From: an uncultured Pseudomonadales bacterium
Lineage (GTDB): Bacteria; Pseudomonadota; Gammaproteobacteria; Pseudomonadales; Balneatricaceae
Assembly (NCBI GenBank): GCA_937773555.1
Contig: CALJVT010000004.1
Span: 186,001-250,000, forward strand
DNA: 64,000 nucleotides
Direction: 5' to 3'
A program made the translations under genes and the position numbers. How positions within the stretch are numbered: position 1 is the first letter of the stretch; the number at the start of each line of letters is the position of its first letter. This document shows positions 1-10,213 of this stretch, one piece after another. The notes under the pieces were generated by a model, which did no database searches, was not told the DNA's origin, and saw only the letters and a list, made by a program, of their open reading frames with translations.

Positions 1-25
1 ATCCTTATTTATAGGGTGTAGTAGG

Positions 26-1033
26 TTATAAACCTAATTCTAACAACAGCGCATCTATTTGCGCAGGTGCAATAGTTAATGATTGAGTTGCATATAACCA
101 AGGCTTTGGTGGCTCATTATTTTTAGCTTGGGCCCATGATCTACATTTAACAGCGTCTTTAGCTGTCATAATTAATTCGTGCTGTGGCAGATCATGTTCT
201 TTAAATTGATAATGATCTGCATACCCTTTGCCATCAACGTCATATCCACGATGACGTAAGTCGTCAAAAAACCGTTTTGGATGGCCCACAGCAGCTACTG
301 CAAACATTGGTTTTGCAACATCAGGCCAAGGCACAACTAAATCATCAAACACTCGCTTTAACTGGTCAAGTCTGGGGTGTAAGTGACACAATGTGTGCCC
401 TTGCATATAGTGTTTTATGTTTGCGTTGATGGTGCTACTAGGCATGCCTGTAGTGAACACTTGATTCACCTGAGAAAGTTTGGTGGCCGGCTCCCTTAAA
501 GGTCCAGCAGGAATGCATAAACCATTACCAATACCACGAGTTGCATCAAGCAAGCACCATTCTACATCACCTTTGATAGCGTTATGTTGCAAACCATCAT
601 CACTAATAACTAGATCAAATTGCTTTTGCTCTGCCAACCAAGCAATACTAGACTTTCTGCGCCAGCCTACCACTACGGGTACGCCGGTTAATTGACTCAA
701 TAATAGCGGTTCATCACCAACGGTATGAGCATTGTCTTCTGCAGTAACGCAGTGGGGTCCAGCACCAACCTTGCTGCCGTAGCCACGACTAATAATGGCA
801 CAGCGCAAACCTTTACTTTTTAACGCGGCAACAAGAGCTACTACCAGTGGCGTTTTGCCTGTACCTCCAACAGTAATGTTGCCAATAACTACTAGGGGAA
901 GAAGGTTTTTTCCGAGCTTAGGCTGCCTATAAATATGCCAACTTCTAAGCCATAGGTACAGACAAGCCAAGGGCTGTAATAAGTATAACCACCAAGCCCC
1001 TCGATACCATGCGTTGAGTATTTTTTCAGTCAC
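26..1033 (-). CDS. lpxK: tetraacyldisaccharide 4'-kinase LpxK
   Basis: LpxK phosphorylates the 4' position of the lipid A disaccharide at the inner face of the cytoplasmic membrane, giving lipid IVA. The 335-residue product has the usual length. It starts with a hydrophobic membrane-anchoring stretch (about residues 12-30), followed by the P-loop GNITVGGTGKTP near residue 51 and the ISRGYGS and SDDGLQH motifs typical of the family. The start is GTG, aligning with the MxEKIW-like N terminus of other LpxK proteins. It lies downstream of comEC on the same strand but has its own promoter in the 163-base gap, where relatives carry exbB-exbD. Confidence 0.96.
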   Translation of the reverse strand: MTEKILNAWYRGAWWLYLLQPLACLYLWLRSWHIYRQPKLGKNLLPLVVIGNITVGGTGKTPLVVALVAALKSKGLRCAIISRGYGSKVGAGPHCVTAEDNAHTVGDEPLLLSQLTGVPVVVGWRRKSSIAWLAEQKQFDLVISDDGLQHNAIKGDVEWCLLDATRGIGNGLCIPAGPLREPATKLSQVNQVFTTGMPSSTINANIKHYMQGHTLCHLHPRLDQLKRVFDDLVVPWPDVAKPMFAVAAVGHPKRFFDDLRHRGYDVDGKGYADHYQFKEHDLPQHELIMTAKDAVKCRSWAQAKNNEPPKPWLYATQSLTIAPAQIDALLLELGL

Positions 1034-1124
1034 CTATGTTCCATATTAAGTCTGCGCTTAGCTTCACCTGGCCGTCATTTGGCATGGTTGCATACCGTGG
1101 CACCATACAGGCCTTTATCGGATC

Positions 1125-1152
1125 ATTATAACCTACACCCCTGTGCTATCAA
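1125..1152 (-). promoter_or_regulatory. sigma-70 promoter for lpxK
   Basis: Reading the minus strand, TTGATA (1152-1147) and TATAAT (1130-1125) are separated by 16 bases, a near-consensus promoter. Transcription would begin about 85 bases before the lpxK GTG. This uncouples lpxK from comEC and fits the absence of exbBD from the interval. Confidence 0.6.
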
Positions 1153-1196
1153 GTAATTATATATAGCACTTATGTAGAGCCTAATAAGCTGCCCCT

Positions 1197-3626
1197 TTAG
1201 GGCAAATATGGCATCACTTGGTAGCTGCCATTAGCTTCAAATATCGCCTGTATCTGCCCATGTCGGCCAGTATTGTACCAATGACTGCCATGGCGCCAAT
1301 ACGCGCTAGTTATATTTTTATGCGGATGCCCATATGAGTTATTTTTTCCTGCAGAAATTAATACGTAAGCAGGCATCACATGGTTTAAAAACTCTTTTGA
1401 AGACGATGTTTTACTGCCATGATGCGGTGCAATTAACACGTCACTAGCAAGGGACATTGCACCTAACTTCCCTGACAATTCCACTAAAATAGTTTCTGCC
1501 TTAGCTTCAATATCTCCAGCAATTAACACCTGGCGTCCAAATAACTTAAGTAATATGACACACGACGCGTTGTTGCCAGTTAAGCCATAATCAGCCAAGG
1601 CAATTTGGCGCCACATAAGAGGAGTATTGGCGTCTTCCCACAGGGCTTTCCAGCGGGTGCTAGTGCACCGACTTACATCTGCTGCTGACACAACCATTGC
1701 TTGCTCCCGTTTTGGTTTATGTTCAGAGGGCAATATTAAGCGCTTTACTAGCTGCTGTTGTAATAATGCATTTAAGCCGCCGCTGTGATCCATATCCCAG
1801 TGACTGATAACTAATACATCAAGCTGATTAACACCTTGACCTAGCATCTCTGGCAAAATAACAGCATCCACTAAGTTAAATCCGCTGTGATAACGATTCC
1901 CAAGATCATACAACATATTGTGCTCACCTTGCCGAACCCAAACACTTAAACCTTGGCCTACATCCAACAAGGTGACAACAACCTTAGATTGACTATTGAT
2001 AGACGTTTTAGGCGAATTATTAATAAGGGAGTTAAACACCACAAAGCCTATTAAAGGCATCAGTAAAATTAACACTGGCCAATGCCAGCGCCTAACAACC
2101 AAACAAAGGCACCCTATAATGAAGGCTGACACAAAGCTCTCCATTGGTAACCAACCAACAAACACCTGCGACCAAGTAATACCTGCAACGGCCTCCAGAC
2201 CTTGCCACAATGAAACTAAAGTAAAGTCTATACCTGCGAACACAAAGTCAGGAAGAGCGAACATAGTGCTGATAAGACTCACCACTAATAAGGCAGGAAT
2301 GAGAAACACACTAAAAACGGGAACTAAGATAATATTGACTAAAGGGCCAACAACACTGACATAACCAGTGCTCAGGGCAATGATAGGTACCAATAACAAA
2401 GATAAGGCACCTTGAGCTGCGACTAATTTTATAACTCTATGCCACCATTGTTGGCTGGCAGACTGGTACCACACCAAACCTAAGGCGAATACAGCAACAT
2501 ATGATAACCAAAAGCCTAAACGTGTGGCACTAATAGGTTGTAAAATAAGGGTGATGAAAAACGCCGTATATAATCGTTGACTAAAGCTGAGTTTCAAACC
2601 CCATATAGCGCCCCACATTAATCCCAATAACATGATAACCGCTCGCTGCGCAGGTAATCCAAAACCACTTAATAGCGCAAAAACTAGTGCTGCGCAAAGC
2701 CCTACCCAAACACCAACTTGAAGGCCAAAACTACTGCGAATACCCAAAGGTAATATTAATAAACGTATTAGAAACATCATTAACACTGCCACTAAACCTA
2801 CATGCAAACCAGAAATTACCATCAAATGAGTTGTGCCAGTGGCTGACAATACCTGCCATTGTTTTTTTGTTAGCGCTGAACTCTGTCCAAGCACAAGAGC
2901 ACCCCACAAACTAACCGACTGAGCGGACATAGACTTAGCTTCTGTAAAACTTTGCAGTGTCTGCCATAACCTTTGACGCACTTGCTCCAGTTGCAGATTT
3001 GGCCAGTTTAAGCGACTGCAAGAGCCTCCAGTAAAAAGCCACTGCTTAACATAACCAGACGCCGTTTGGCCCTCTAACTGGGTCCACCGAAAGTAATCGT
3101 AAGAATGGTAGTTATGATAATTTTTTGCGTTTTTTAACCGCACAATTAATTCTACTTTTTGACCAATTAAACCCGCCAAGCCTAGTGCGGAATCTAGTCC
3201 TTTAAGTTGCGGTTGTGCAGCATTCGCATAGGGATAGACACTCACTTTTACTGATCCCGGCAGGGGTTTAGGCATAGCCTTGTATACAGGTTTAATACGT
3301 TTATTTAGTTGCAATAGAGGAACACTAATTTGTGCGTCAGTTAGCACTAGACTAAGGCCAACACGGGTCGATTTTATCTTTGAAACACAGGCGTTGATAA
3401 GTAGGTCTTTACCAGTCCACGGATGGGGAAACTGGCTATAAGTTAGATGATACTGGCCTGCACTAGCTAGTATAAATGTGGCCAAGCATAAAGCTGCTTT
3501 ACCACGGGCATAGGGAACCAAAAGTGCAACTGACAACACGGTAACAAGGTAAAGGCTATTTACAACACTAAATTCAGACCAACCTAGACACCAAAACAGC
3601 AATAAAAATAAACTATTGATATACAT
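1197..3626 (-). CDS. comEC: ComEC/Rec2 DNA-uptake channel protein
   Basis: ComEC forms the inner-membrane channel through which single-stranded DNA enters during natural transformation. The 809-residue protein has the family layout: N-terminal membrane segments with a DUF4131-type soluble domain (about 30-200), the polytopic competence domain (about 230-520, with TTHLMVISGLHVGL), and a C-terminal metallo-beta-lactamase-like domain (about 555-800). That domain keeps the HxDxDH-type metal motif in ISHWDMDHSGG, plus a later APHHGSK. Full length with no obvious damage. DUF2062 is divergent on the other side and lpxK lies downstream. Whether the cell is competent cannot be judged from one gene. 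Confidence 0.95.
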   Translation of the reverse strand: MYINSLFLLLFWCLGWSEFSVVNSLYLVTVLSVALLVPYARGKAALCLATFILASAGQYHLTYSQFPHPWTGKDLLINACVSKIKSTRVGLSLVLTDAQISVPLLQLNKRIKPVYKAMPKPLPGSVKVSVYPYANAAQPQLKGLDSALGLAGLIGQKVELIVRLKNAKNYHNYHSYDYFRWTQLEGQTASGYVKQWLFTGGSCSRLNWPNLQLEQVRQRLWQTLQSFTEAKSMSAQSVSLWGALVLGQSSALTKKQWQVLSATGTTHLMVISGLHVGLVAVLMMFLIRLLILPLGIRSSFGLQVGVWVGLCAALVFALLSGFGLPAQRAVIMLLGLMWGAIWGLKLSFSQRLYTAFFITLILQPISATRLGFWLSYVAVFALGLVWYQSASQQWWHRVIKLVAAQGALSLLLVPIIALSTGYVSVVGPLVNIILVPVFSVFLIPALLVVSLISTMFALPDFVFAGIDFTLVSLWQGLEAVAGITWSQVFVGWLPMESFVSAFIIGCLCLVVRRWHWPVLILLMPLIGFVVFNSLINNSPKTSINSQSKVVVTLLDVGQGLSVWVRQGEHNMLYDLGNRYHSGFNLVDAVILPEMLGQGVNQLDVLVISHWDMDHSGGLNALLQQQLVKRLILPSEHKPKREQAMVVSAADVSRCTSTRWKALWEDANTPLMWRQIALADYGLTGNNASCVILLKLFGRQVLIAGDIEAKAETILVELSGKLGAMSLASDVLIAPHHGSKTSSSKEFLNHVMPAYVLISAGKNNSYGHPHKNITSAYWRHGSHWYNTGRHGQIQAIFEANGSYQVMPYLP

Positions 3627-3686
3627 AATGTCTCATCCCTGAGCCCGCGAAGCCTTGGCTTAGCGTGTATATAAGCGCATAATCAA

Positions 3687-3720
3687 CAGGTAAGGCGTGC
3701 GCCTAAAAACTCCTTACCTG
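3687..3720 (+). repeat. inverted repeat in the DUF2062 leader
   Basis: Perfect 9-base arms CAGGTAAGG and CCTTACCTG are separated by 16 bases and end 22 bases before the DUF2062 ATG. There is no following T-run, so a terminator is unlikely. An operator or a 5' leader hairpin is possible. Confidence 0.45.
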
Positions 3721-3742
3721 CCACTCCTATTAAGGTTAGACC

Positions 3743-4249
3743 ATGCCACGGAAGTTTTTTAAACGTATTAGCCCAGATCCAAAAAAACTCAGCCAATACC
3801 AGTCACTTGGTTGGTTAAATAGTTTAATGCATGATACTCAACTATGGGGATTTAAACGATCAAGTGTTGCGAAGGGCTGCGCCATCGGCATTTTTTGCTG
3901 CATGATACCAATGCCACTACAAATGTTATTAGCGGCCGCTATTGCATTAATTTGGCGAGCTAACATACCGTTGTCTGTGGCATTAGTTTGGATTAGTAAT
4001 CCACTGACTATGCCACCGATGTTATACGCAAACTATAAGCTTGGCACCTGGATATTACAAACGCCAAGCTATCAGTTAGACTTTGAATGGTCTAAAAGCT
4101 GGTTGCTTGATCAACTGCACATGTTATGGAAGCCGCTTTATACAGGCTCTTTTACTAGCGGCTTCGTTTTAGCTGTGATTGCGTTTTTTACTGTGCAACT
4201 TCTTTGGAGCTGGAAGGTTAAACGTAACTGGCTTAAGCGTAAGCGTTAA
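3743..4249 (+). CDS. DUF2062 family membrane protein
   Basis: A 168-residue protein with a basic N terminus (MPRKFFKRISPDPKKL), then hydrophobic segments at about residues 45-75 (CAIGIFCCMIPMPLQMLLAAA), 78-95 and 135-155. The GxFxxxxPxPxQ-like stretch is the hallmark of DUF2062, a family of unknown function found next to comEC in Pseudomonas-type genomes. It is divergent from comEC and its last four bases overlap the end of lolD on the other strand. No function beyond membrane location can be inferred. Confidence 0.88.
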   Translation: MPRKFFKRISPDPKKLSQYQSLGWLNSLMHDTQLWGFKRSSVAKGCAIGIFCCMIPMPLQMLLAAAIALIWRANIPLSVALVWISNPLTMPPMLYANYKLGTWILQTPSYQLDFEWSKSWLLDQLHMLWKPLYTGSFTSGFVLAVIAFFTVQLLWSWKVKRNWLKRKR

Positions 4250-4923
4250 CTCAATAGCTTTCCATCTTGCAACCTTAACTGTGAATCCAACTGGCTTGCT
4301 AGTTCTAGGTCATGGGTAACCGCAATAAATGCAGTACCAAGGTCTATTTGTAACTGTTTGAGTAAAGCTAATATTTGTTGCGCATTATGTCTATCCAAAT
4401 TACCAGTAGGTTCATCCATTAGTAAACATGCGGGTTCATTGATTAGCGCACGGGCGATAGCAACACGTTGACGCTCACCACCAGATAAAGCCCCGGGCCG
4501 ATGGTTAGTACGATCACCTAAACCCACTCTTTTTAACATTGCCTCCGATTTTTTTTCTGCCATGCTTGGTGCATTGCCTGCCATAATATGAGGCAGCATT
4601 ACATTTTCTAAGGCGCTAAACTCAGCTAATAAATGGTGGAACTGGAAAACGAAACCGAGCCGTTGGTTACGCAGTTTAGCCGCTTGGTTGCCACCTAAGT
4701 TAGACAAGCACTCACCAGCAACAAATACTTCTCCAGCATCAGGTTGCTCTAGACCAGCTAACAGCTGCAGCAAGGTACTTTTGCCAGACCCTGAACTACC
4801 AATGATAGCCATACTTTGACCATGGGCTAGCTGCAATTGCAAATCGTTTAACACGTCTACCTGCCGCTCACCATCCTTGAACGACTTGGTTAAACCAGAG
4901 GCCTCTAGAACCCAATTACTCAT
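4246..4923 (-). CDS. lolD: lipoprotein-releasing ABC ATPase LolD
   Basis: LolD is the ATPase of the Lol complex, which extracts outer-membrane lipoproteins from the inner membrane and hands them to LolA. The 225-residue protein carries Walker A GSSGSGKSTLL (about residues 42-52), the LolD-type FQFHHLLAEFSALENVMLP sequence at the Q-loop, signature LSGGERQRVAIARAL, and Walker B ACLLMDEPTGNLD. It overlaps the lolC stop by eight bases, so the two are translationally coupled, with lolC first in the transcript. Confidence 0.96.
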   Translation of the reverse strand: MSNWVLEASGLTKSFKDGERQVDVLNDLQLQLAHGQSMAIIGSSGSGKSTLLQLLAGLEQPDAGEVFVAGECLSNLGGNQAAKLRNQRLGFVFQFHHLLAEFSALENVMLPHIMAGNAPSMAEKKSEAMLKRVGLGDRTNHRPGALSGGERQRVAIARALINEPACLLMDEPTGNLDRHNAQQILALLKQLQIDLGTAFIAVTHDLELASQLDSQLRLQDGKLLS

Positions 4924-6157
4924 AACGCAGCACCTCTGCTGGCTCTACTTTTGATGCTCGCCAAGCCGGATAAAGTGTCGCCAAGACACATAGGATAAAA
5001 GAGCCAATACTTATAATTAATACATCTTCTAACTTAACCTGAGAAGGAAAGTAACTAATAAAATAAACATCAGCACTAAGAACTTTAAAGCCAAACAATT
5101 GTTCAGCCCAGTCAACAATGCGGGTGACATTGAGCGCCATAACAACGCCTATAAAAGTCCCAAGCAAAGTCCCCAGAAAACCGATAATACTGCCTTGAAC
5201 AATAAATATACCCATCACATCTCTTTGGCTTGCCCCTAGGGTTCTAAGAATGGCGATGTCAGCTTGTTTCTCAACCACAAGCATTACTAGGGTAGACACA
5301 ATATTGAACGCTGCTACAGCAACCACAAGCATTAATAACAAACCCAACATGCGTCGTTCCAACTGAATGGCTTGAAATAAACTACCATGGGTTCGTGTCC
5401 AGTCACTGGTCCAGTATTGACCTGGTAATTGGGATGCAACTTGTTTTGCTTTCTCTGGTGCAGTAAATAAATCATCTAACTTCAAACGCAAACCTTCTGC
5501 CCCACCCCCTAAACGTTTAAGCTTACTGGCATCAGCAATATGCATAATAGCCAAATTAGCATCTAGCTCTGCACCAACTTTAAAAATACCAACCAAGGTA
5601 AAACGTTTTAGCCGAGGTATAATGCCTGCGACTGTTAACGATGCTTCAGGCAAAAATAAAGTCACTTTATCGCCTAGCCTTGCTCCAAGTTGACGTGCTA
5701 AAAGATCGCCCATAAGAATATTAAACTGCCCAGCCTTTAGGTCAGACACAGACCCATAGGTCATATGGTTTGGCAATATCGACACTCTAGATTCAGCCTC
5801 TGGTTCAATACCATGTAACAACACCGGTTGTATTCTGCCACGGTTATTGAACATACCTTGGCCATGAACAAAAGGAGCCACACCAACAACACCTTCAACC
5901 TGCATTGCTACCTCAGCAGGTTGTTGCCAATCCATTATAGGTTCAGATGTTTGCACAGTTGCATGGGGGACCATGCCCAAAATGCGCTTTCGTAGCTCTT
6001 GATCAAAGCCATTCATTACTGACAATACGAGTATGAGTACCGTCACACCTAGAACTAGGCCCAACATAGAGATTAGCGAGATGAAGGAAATGAAGTGATT
6101 CTGCCGCTGAGCTCGGATATATCTTAGGCCAACAGTCAAAGCGATGGATTGAAACAT
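4916..6157 (-). CDS. lolC: lipoprotein-releasing permease LolC/LolE (possibly LolF)
   Basis: This is the membrane subunit partnering LolD. The 413 residues contain one N-terminal membrane segment (about 25-50, SLISMLGLVLGVTVLILVLSV), a large periplasmic MacB-like domain, and three C-terminal membrane segments in the FtsX domain (about 270-400, with the IAILRTLGAS motif). Only one such gene is present beside lolD, with no lolE in the window. Some bacteria have a single hybrid LolF that forms a homodimer, whereas enterics use LolC plus LolE. The sequence alone does not let me choose, so the symbol is provisional. Confidence 0.88.
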   Translation of the reverse strand: MFQSIALTVGLRYIRAQRQNHFISFISLISMLGLVLGVTVLILVLSVMNGFDQELRKRILGMVPHATVQTSEPIMDWQQPAEVAMQVEGVVGVAPFVHGQGMFNNRGRIQPVLLHGIEPEAESRVSILPNHMTYGSVSDLKAGQFNILMGDLLARQLGARLGDKVTLFLPEASLTVAGIIPRLKRFTLVGIFKVGAELDANLAIMHIADASKLKRLGGGAEGLRLKLDDLFTAPEKAKQVASQLPGQYWTSDWTRTHGSLFQAIQLERRMLGLLLMLVVAVAAFNIVSTLVMLVVEKQADIAILRTLGASQRDVMGIFIVQGSIIGFLGTLLGTFIGVVMALNVTRIVDWAEQLFGFKVLSADVYFISYFPSQVKLEDVLIISIGSFILCVLATLYPAWRASKVEPAEVLRYE

Positions 6158-6220
6158 AAGTTTCCTAATGGGATAAAAAAACCTGCCAGATCAAATGATG
6201 GCAGCTTTAGTAAGTGTTGA

Positions 6221-7624
6221 TTAGTGATTAACCTGCCGCGCTCTATTAAGTCCCAATTGAGCAGCTACACGGTATGCTTCTGCCATAGTGGGAAAATTAA
6301 AGGTATTGTTTACAAAATACTCAATTGTATTAGCATCGCCTTTTTGGTTCATAATGGCTTGACCGATATGAATAATTTCTGAGGCTCTGTCACCAAAGCA
6401 GTGAATACCTAGAATTTCATAGGTTTCACGGTTAAATAAAATCTTCAGCATACCGACCACTTCACCACTAATTTGTGCACGTGCAAGATCTTTAAAAAAG
6501 GCTTGCCCCACTTCATAAGGAACTTTTTCTGCGGTAAGTTGTTCTTCCGTTTTACCTAAGGAACTGATCTCTGGAATTGTATAAATACCTGTTGGAACAT
6601 CATCTACAAATCGAAAGCCAGGTAGACCCAGCAAGTCTGTGGCTGCTGAACGGCCCTGATCATAGGCAGCTGAAGCCAAACTTGGCCAACCTACTACGTC
6701 ACCCGCTGCGTAAATGCCTTCTACGTTAGTTTGATAGCGTTGGTCAATTTCTAACTGGCCACGGCTGTTAGTTTGGATCCCAAGGTTTTCTAAGCCAATA
6801 CCTTTAGTATTACCAGAACGCCCATTACAGAACAATAGCATATCTGCACGAATACGCTTGCCAGACTCAAGCTCTATAGATACTGAGGTTTCGTCAGCCG
6901 TAACAGCCTTATAGGTTTCATTGTGGCGTATGCGCACGCCATTATTGCGCAGATGGTAGCTCAAAGAGTCTGAAATCTCGACGTCAAGGAATTCTAGCAG
7001 GTTAGCACGGTTATCGACTAATTCAACTCTCACACCCAAACCAGCAAAAATAGACGCATATTCAGAACCCACGACACCGGCACCATAGATAATCAATGTG
7101 CGTGGTGTGTGCTCTAAGTTAAGTACGGTGTCGCTGGTATAAATACGCGGGTGGGAAAAGTCTACATCATCTGGTTCATAAGGGCTGGAACCAGTGGCAA
7201 TAACGGCCTGATCGAAGCGTAAATTTTCGTTAGTCTCATTGCCCAATATTTCAATATTATTGCGATCTAAAAAACGGGCAAAACCAAAGAAAACGTCTAC
7301 TCGGTTACGGGCATAAAACTGCGTATGGAGCATTACTTGTTTCGCAATTACTTCACTGGCTGTTTTTAGCACCTGAGGGAAAGAGAAGTTGTTAGGTTCT
7401 CCAATGGCACGGAACATAGGGTTAGTATTAAACTCAATGATCTGCTTAACAGCGTGGCGTAAAGCCTTAGACGGAATAGTGCCTTTATGAGCACAACCAC
7501 CACCCACTTGATCACGCATTTCTACAACTGCTACCTTACGACCGAGTTTAGCCGCGTTAATCGCTGCAGCCTCTCCTGCTGGTCCGGTACCAATAACTAC
7601 TAGATCATAATCATAATCTGCCAT
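6221..7624 (-). CDS. sthA: Si-specific NAD(P)+ transhydrogenase SthA
   Basis: Soluble FAD-dependent transhydrogenase that moves reducing equivalents between NADPH and NAD+. The 467 residues match the E. coli enzyme in length and motifs. The N-terminal FAD-binding [10 protein letters not shown] is followed by [18 protein letters not shown], which keeps a single cysteine instead of the redox-active pair of lipoamide dehydrogenases. The NAD(P) motif [13 protein letters not shown] is near residue 180, and the dimerisation domain ends [21 protein letters not shown]. It sits 56 bases downstream of nqrM, so all neighbouring genes here handle NAD(P)H. Confidence 0.96.
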   Translation of the reverse strand: MADYDYDLVVIGTGPAGEAAAINAAKLGRKVAVVEMRDQVGGGCAHKGTIPSKALRHAVKQIIEFNTNPMFRAIGEPNNFSFPQVLKTASEVIAKQVMLHTQFYARNRVDVFFGFARFLDRNNIEILGNETNENLRFDQAVIATGSSPYEPDDVDFSHPRIYTSDTVLNLEHTPRTLIIYGAGVVGSEYASIFAGLGVRVELVDNRANLLEFLDVEISDSLSYHLRNNGVRIRHNETYKAVTADETSVSIELESGKRIRADMLLFCNGRSGNTKGIGLENLGIQTNSRGQLEIDQRYQTNVEGIYAAGDVVGWPSLASAAYDQGRSAATDLLGLPGFRFVDDVPTGIYTIPEISSLGKTEEQLTAEKVPYEVGQAFFKDLARAQISGEVVGMLKILFNRETYEILGIHCFGDRASEIIHIGQAIMNQKGDANTIEYFVNNTFNFPTMAEAYRVAAQLGLNRARQVNH

Positions 7625-7679
7625 GTTGTTTTCTCTGTACTACTAAATTTTTGTTCGTTGACTAAACAGTGATTAGTGT

Positions 7680-7928
7680 CTATCGGCCCACGTCATAACT
7701 AATATCATCCACTTTATTATGCGCAAGCTTATCCGCTTTGATCGTCTTTTGCTGTTCTGTATCGCACACTTCTGGGTCGCCTTTGCACACGTCACATGCC
7801 ACGTCCATACCTAAAGCCGTCATGCCGCCACAAGAACCTGCTATAGGCTTACGTCCCATCAACACCCCGACGGCCATACCGGCAACAATAAGGATTAAAA
7901 CAATAAAAGATAACATCATGGTTTGCAT
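7680..7928 (-). CDS. nqrM: Na+-NQR maturation factor NqrM
   Basis: An 82-residue protein with one N-terminal membrane segment (about 5-25) and a cysteine-rich stretch GSCGGMTALGMDVACDVCKGDPEVC at about residues 31-55. This is the DUF539/NqrM pattern; in Vibrio the protein is needed to insert the iron centre between NqrD and NqrE. Its start codon directly abuts the apbE stop, so it is the last gene of the nqr operon. Confidence 0.93.
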   Translation of the reverse strand: MQTMMLSFIVLILIVAGMAVGVLMGRKPIAGSCGGMTALGMDVACDVCKGDPEVCDTEQQKTIKADKLAHNKVDDISYDVGR

Positions 7929-8975
7929 TTAATTCTCCAAATAATCTTTAAAGCCGGCAGTAGATCGCGCTACAAAACCTTGGTCTTGTTTCATTATAAA
8001 GTAAGCCGGTACTTGATGCATAGTTGCCCAAGCCACTCCTTGTTCGTCACCCATTACCATCAGAGCCGTCGCCAAAGCATCTGCCCTGGCAGCACTTGCA
8101 TCAACCACCGTAACAGATGCTAAATTGTGCGTAACAGGCCTTAACGTACTAGGGTCTAACGTATGAGAGTAACGTACGCCATCTTGCTCATAATAATTAC
8201 GGTAGTTACCAGACGTTGCAACAGCCATATTATTAACTTTAACTACCTGATAAATTTGTCGTGCATCTTCAGAAGGTGTTTCTATGGCAATGCGCCAAAG
8301 TGACCCATCGGGTTTTTTACCATGGGCACGCAACTCTCCCCCTACCTCAACAAGGTAGTCATTTAACTCGTGCAGCTCTAACCATCTAGCCACAGCGTCA
8401 ACACCATAGCCTTTAGCGATTGCAGACAGGTCAATAGCACTGTCTGCGAGCTTTAACATGGCTGGTGGTTGCTGTTGCACCTTTATAAATTGATAGCCCA
8501 CTACTGACCTTAGCTTGTCGAGGGCATCTTGACTTGGAATATTTTTCGGTAAAGGGTCTGGTCCAAAGCCCCACAAGTTGACTAGTGGGCCAACAGTAAT
8601 ATCAAAAGCACCATTGGTTTGTTCACTCAAATCGAGGGATTGAGCCACTAAGCTGGCCATTTCTGCGGGTACTTTATGCCATTCATTAACAGCTGCACCA
8701 TTAAAACCACTTAGATCAGAGGCATCCATGTAGGTCGACATACTCGACTCTACCCTGCTTAATTCTGCTGCCACTCCATTGGCAACATGATCATAGTCAC
8801 TGTTATCTGGACTCACCCACTTTACAGTATAACTTGTACCCATGGACAAGCCAGTAATGGCATTAATTTCTGGTTCTTCAGACGCGGAACAGCCTGGCAA
8901 TATGGCAAGCATTAACGCACACCACACAGTCAGGCTGATTTTTTTCACAAGGTTTAGGTTATCCGCCAAAATCAT
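7929..8975 (-). CDS. apbE: FAD:protein FMN transferase ApbE
   Basis: ApbE attaches FMN covalently to threonines of NqrB and NqrC. The 348-residue protein begins with a lipoprotein signal ending in the lipobox ILPGC (Cys about residue 29), placing it on the periplasmic face. It keeps the family motifs MGTSYTVKW, the [12 protein letters not shown] flavin-binding region, [13 protein letters not shown], and [11 protein letters not shown] near the C terminus. The annotated ATG overlaps nqrF by 17 bases. A GTG nine codons later (8948) lies just past the nqrF stop and would give a more compact signal peptide, so the start is uncertain. Confidence 0.95.
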   Translation of the reverse strand: MILADNLNLVKKISLTVWCALMLAILPGCSASEEPEINAITGLSMGTSYTVKWVSPDNSDYDHVANGVAAELSRVESSMSTYMDASDLSGFNGAAVNEWHKVPAEMASLVAQSLDLSEQTNGAFDITVGPLVNLWGFGPDPLPKNIPSQDALDKLRSVVGYQFIKVQQQPPAMLKLADSAIDLSAIAKGYGVDAVARWLELHELNDYLVEVGGELRAHGKKPDGSLWRIAIETPSEDARQIYQVVKVNNMAVATSGNYRNYYEQDGVRYSHTLDPSTLRPVTHNLASVTVVDASAARADALATALMVMGDEQGVAWATMHQVPAYFIMKQDQGFVARSTAGFKDYLEN

Positions 8976-10188
8976 CCAACAGAATATTTTCCTCTTCTAC
9001 TCCTAAATCCTTCAGCATTTGCACCACAGCCGCATTCATCATTGGAGGTCCACACATGTAAAACTCACAATCTTCTGGTGCATCATGGTCTTTCAGGTAA
9101 TTTTCAAACAATACATTATGAATAAAACCTGTAAGTCCGTCCCAGTTATCCTCTGGCTGTGGGTCAGAAAGAGCTAAATGCCATTCAAAGTTGTCATTTT
9201 CTGCCGCTAGGGAATCATAATCTTCCCCGTAGAATGCTTCACGCATACTGCGTGCGCCGTACCAAAAAGATGTCTTGCGAGTCGAGTTTAAGCGTTTAAG
9301 TTGATCAAAAATAAGTGACCGCATCGGCGCCATGCCGGCACCACCACCAATAAAGATCATTTCGGCTTCAGTTTCTTTAGCAAAGAACTCACCAAACGGG
9401 CCATAGACATTCATCTTATCGCCTGGCTTCAAATTAAATACGTATGAAGACATCTTGCCAGCGGGTATGCCATTACTGCCTGGAGGGGGTGAAGCAATGC
9501 GAATATTAAACTTAACTACACCTTGTTCTTCTGGGTAGTTCGCCATAGAGTATGCACGCACAGTGGGTTCATTAACCACAGACTTATGTTGCCAAACATT
9601 AAACTTGTCCCAATCCCCCCGATATTCCTCTTCAATATCAAAGGTCTTATAGTCTATAGAATGCGCTGGGCATTCTAGCTGAACATAGCCACCTGCGCGG
9701 AAATCCACACTCTCACCTTCAGGCAAACGCAATGTTAGCTCTTTAATAAAGGTGGCAACGTTGGGGTTAGATTCAACAGTACATTCCCATTGTTTCACAC
9801 CAAATACGTCTTCTTCAACTTCAATCACCATGTCTTGTTTAACAGCAACCTGACACGATAGACGCCAGCCATCTTTTGCTTCACGCATAGTAAAGTGGCT
9901 TTCTTCAGTGGCCAACATAGAACCGCCACCGTCTTTAATAACACAACGACATTGGGCACACGTACCACCACCACCGCATGCTGAGGCTAAAAAGATGCCG
10001 TGGGCAGAAAGAGTTTGCAGTAACTTGTCACCGGCCGGAACCGTGATGGCCTTTTCTGGATCATCGTTAATAGAAATGGTTACAGCACCAGAACTCACAA
10101 GCTTGGCACGAGCAACTAAAATGACCGCTACCAAGGAGAGGACCACTGCGGTAAACATTAATACACCGAGGGTAATTTCATTATTCAT
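8959..10188 (-). CDS. nqrF: Na+-NQR subunit F (NADH dehydrogenase, FAD and 2Fe-2S)
   Basis: NqrF takes electrons from NADH and passes them to the Na+-NQR complex. The 409 residues contain an N-terminal membrane anchor (about 5-25), a 2Fe-2S ferredoxin domain with cysteines in [14 protein letters not shown] and a fourth in RLSCQV (about 70-112), the FAD-binding [11 protein letters not shown], and NAD-binding [12 protein letters not shown] with the C-terminal FYMCGPPMM. Length and motifs equal the Vibrio protein. It lies 25 bases after nqrE. Confidence 0.97.
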   Translation of the reverse strand: MNNEITLGVLMFTAVVLSLVAVILVARAKLVSSGAVTISINDDPEKAITVPAGDKLLQTLSAHGIFLASACGGGGTCAQCRCVIKDGGGSMLATEESHFTMREAKDGWRLSCQVAVKQDMVIEVEEDVFGVKQWECTVESNPNVATFIKELTLRLPEGESVDFRAGGYVQLECPAHSIDYKTFDIEEEYRGDWDKFNVWQHKSVVNEPTVRAYSMANYPEEQGVVKFNIRIASPPPGSNGIPAGKMSSYVFNLKPGDKMNVYGPFGEFFAKETEAEMIFIGGGAGMAPMRSLIFDQLKRLNSTRKTSFWYGARSMREAFYGEDYDSLAAENDNFEWHLALSDPQPEDNWDGLTGFIHNVLFENYLKDHDAPEDCEFYMCGPPMMNAAVVQMLKDLGVEEENILLDDFGG

Positions 10189-10213
10189 ACATCGATACCT
10201 TTTCTAGTGCGTT

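Noticed and set aside
1046-1141. 31-codon plus-strand frame in the comEC-lpxK gap
   Set aside because: No family resemblance, overlaps the lpxK promoter, no ribosome site; a promoter reading on the other strand explains the DNA better.
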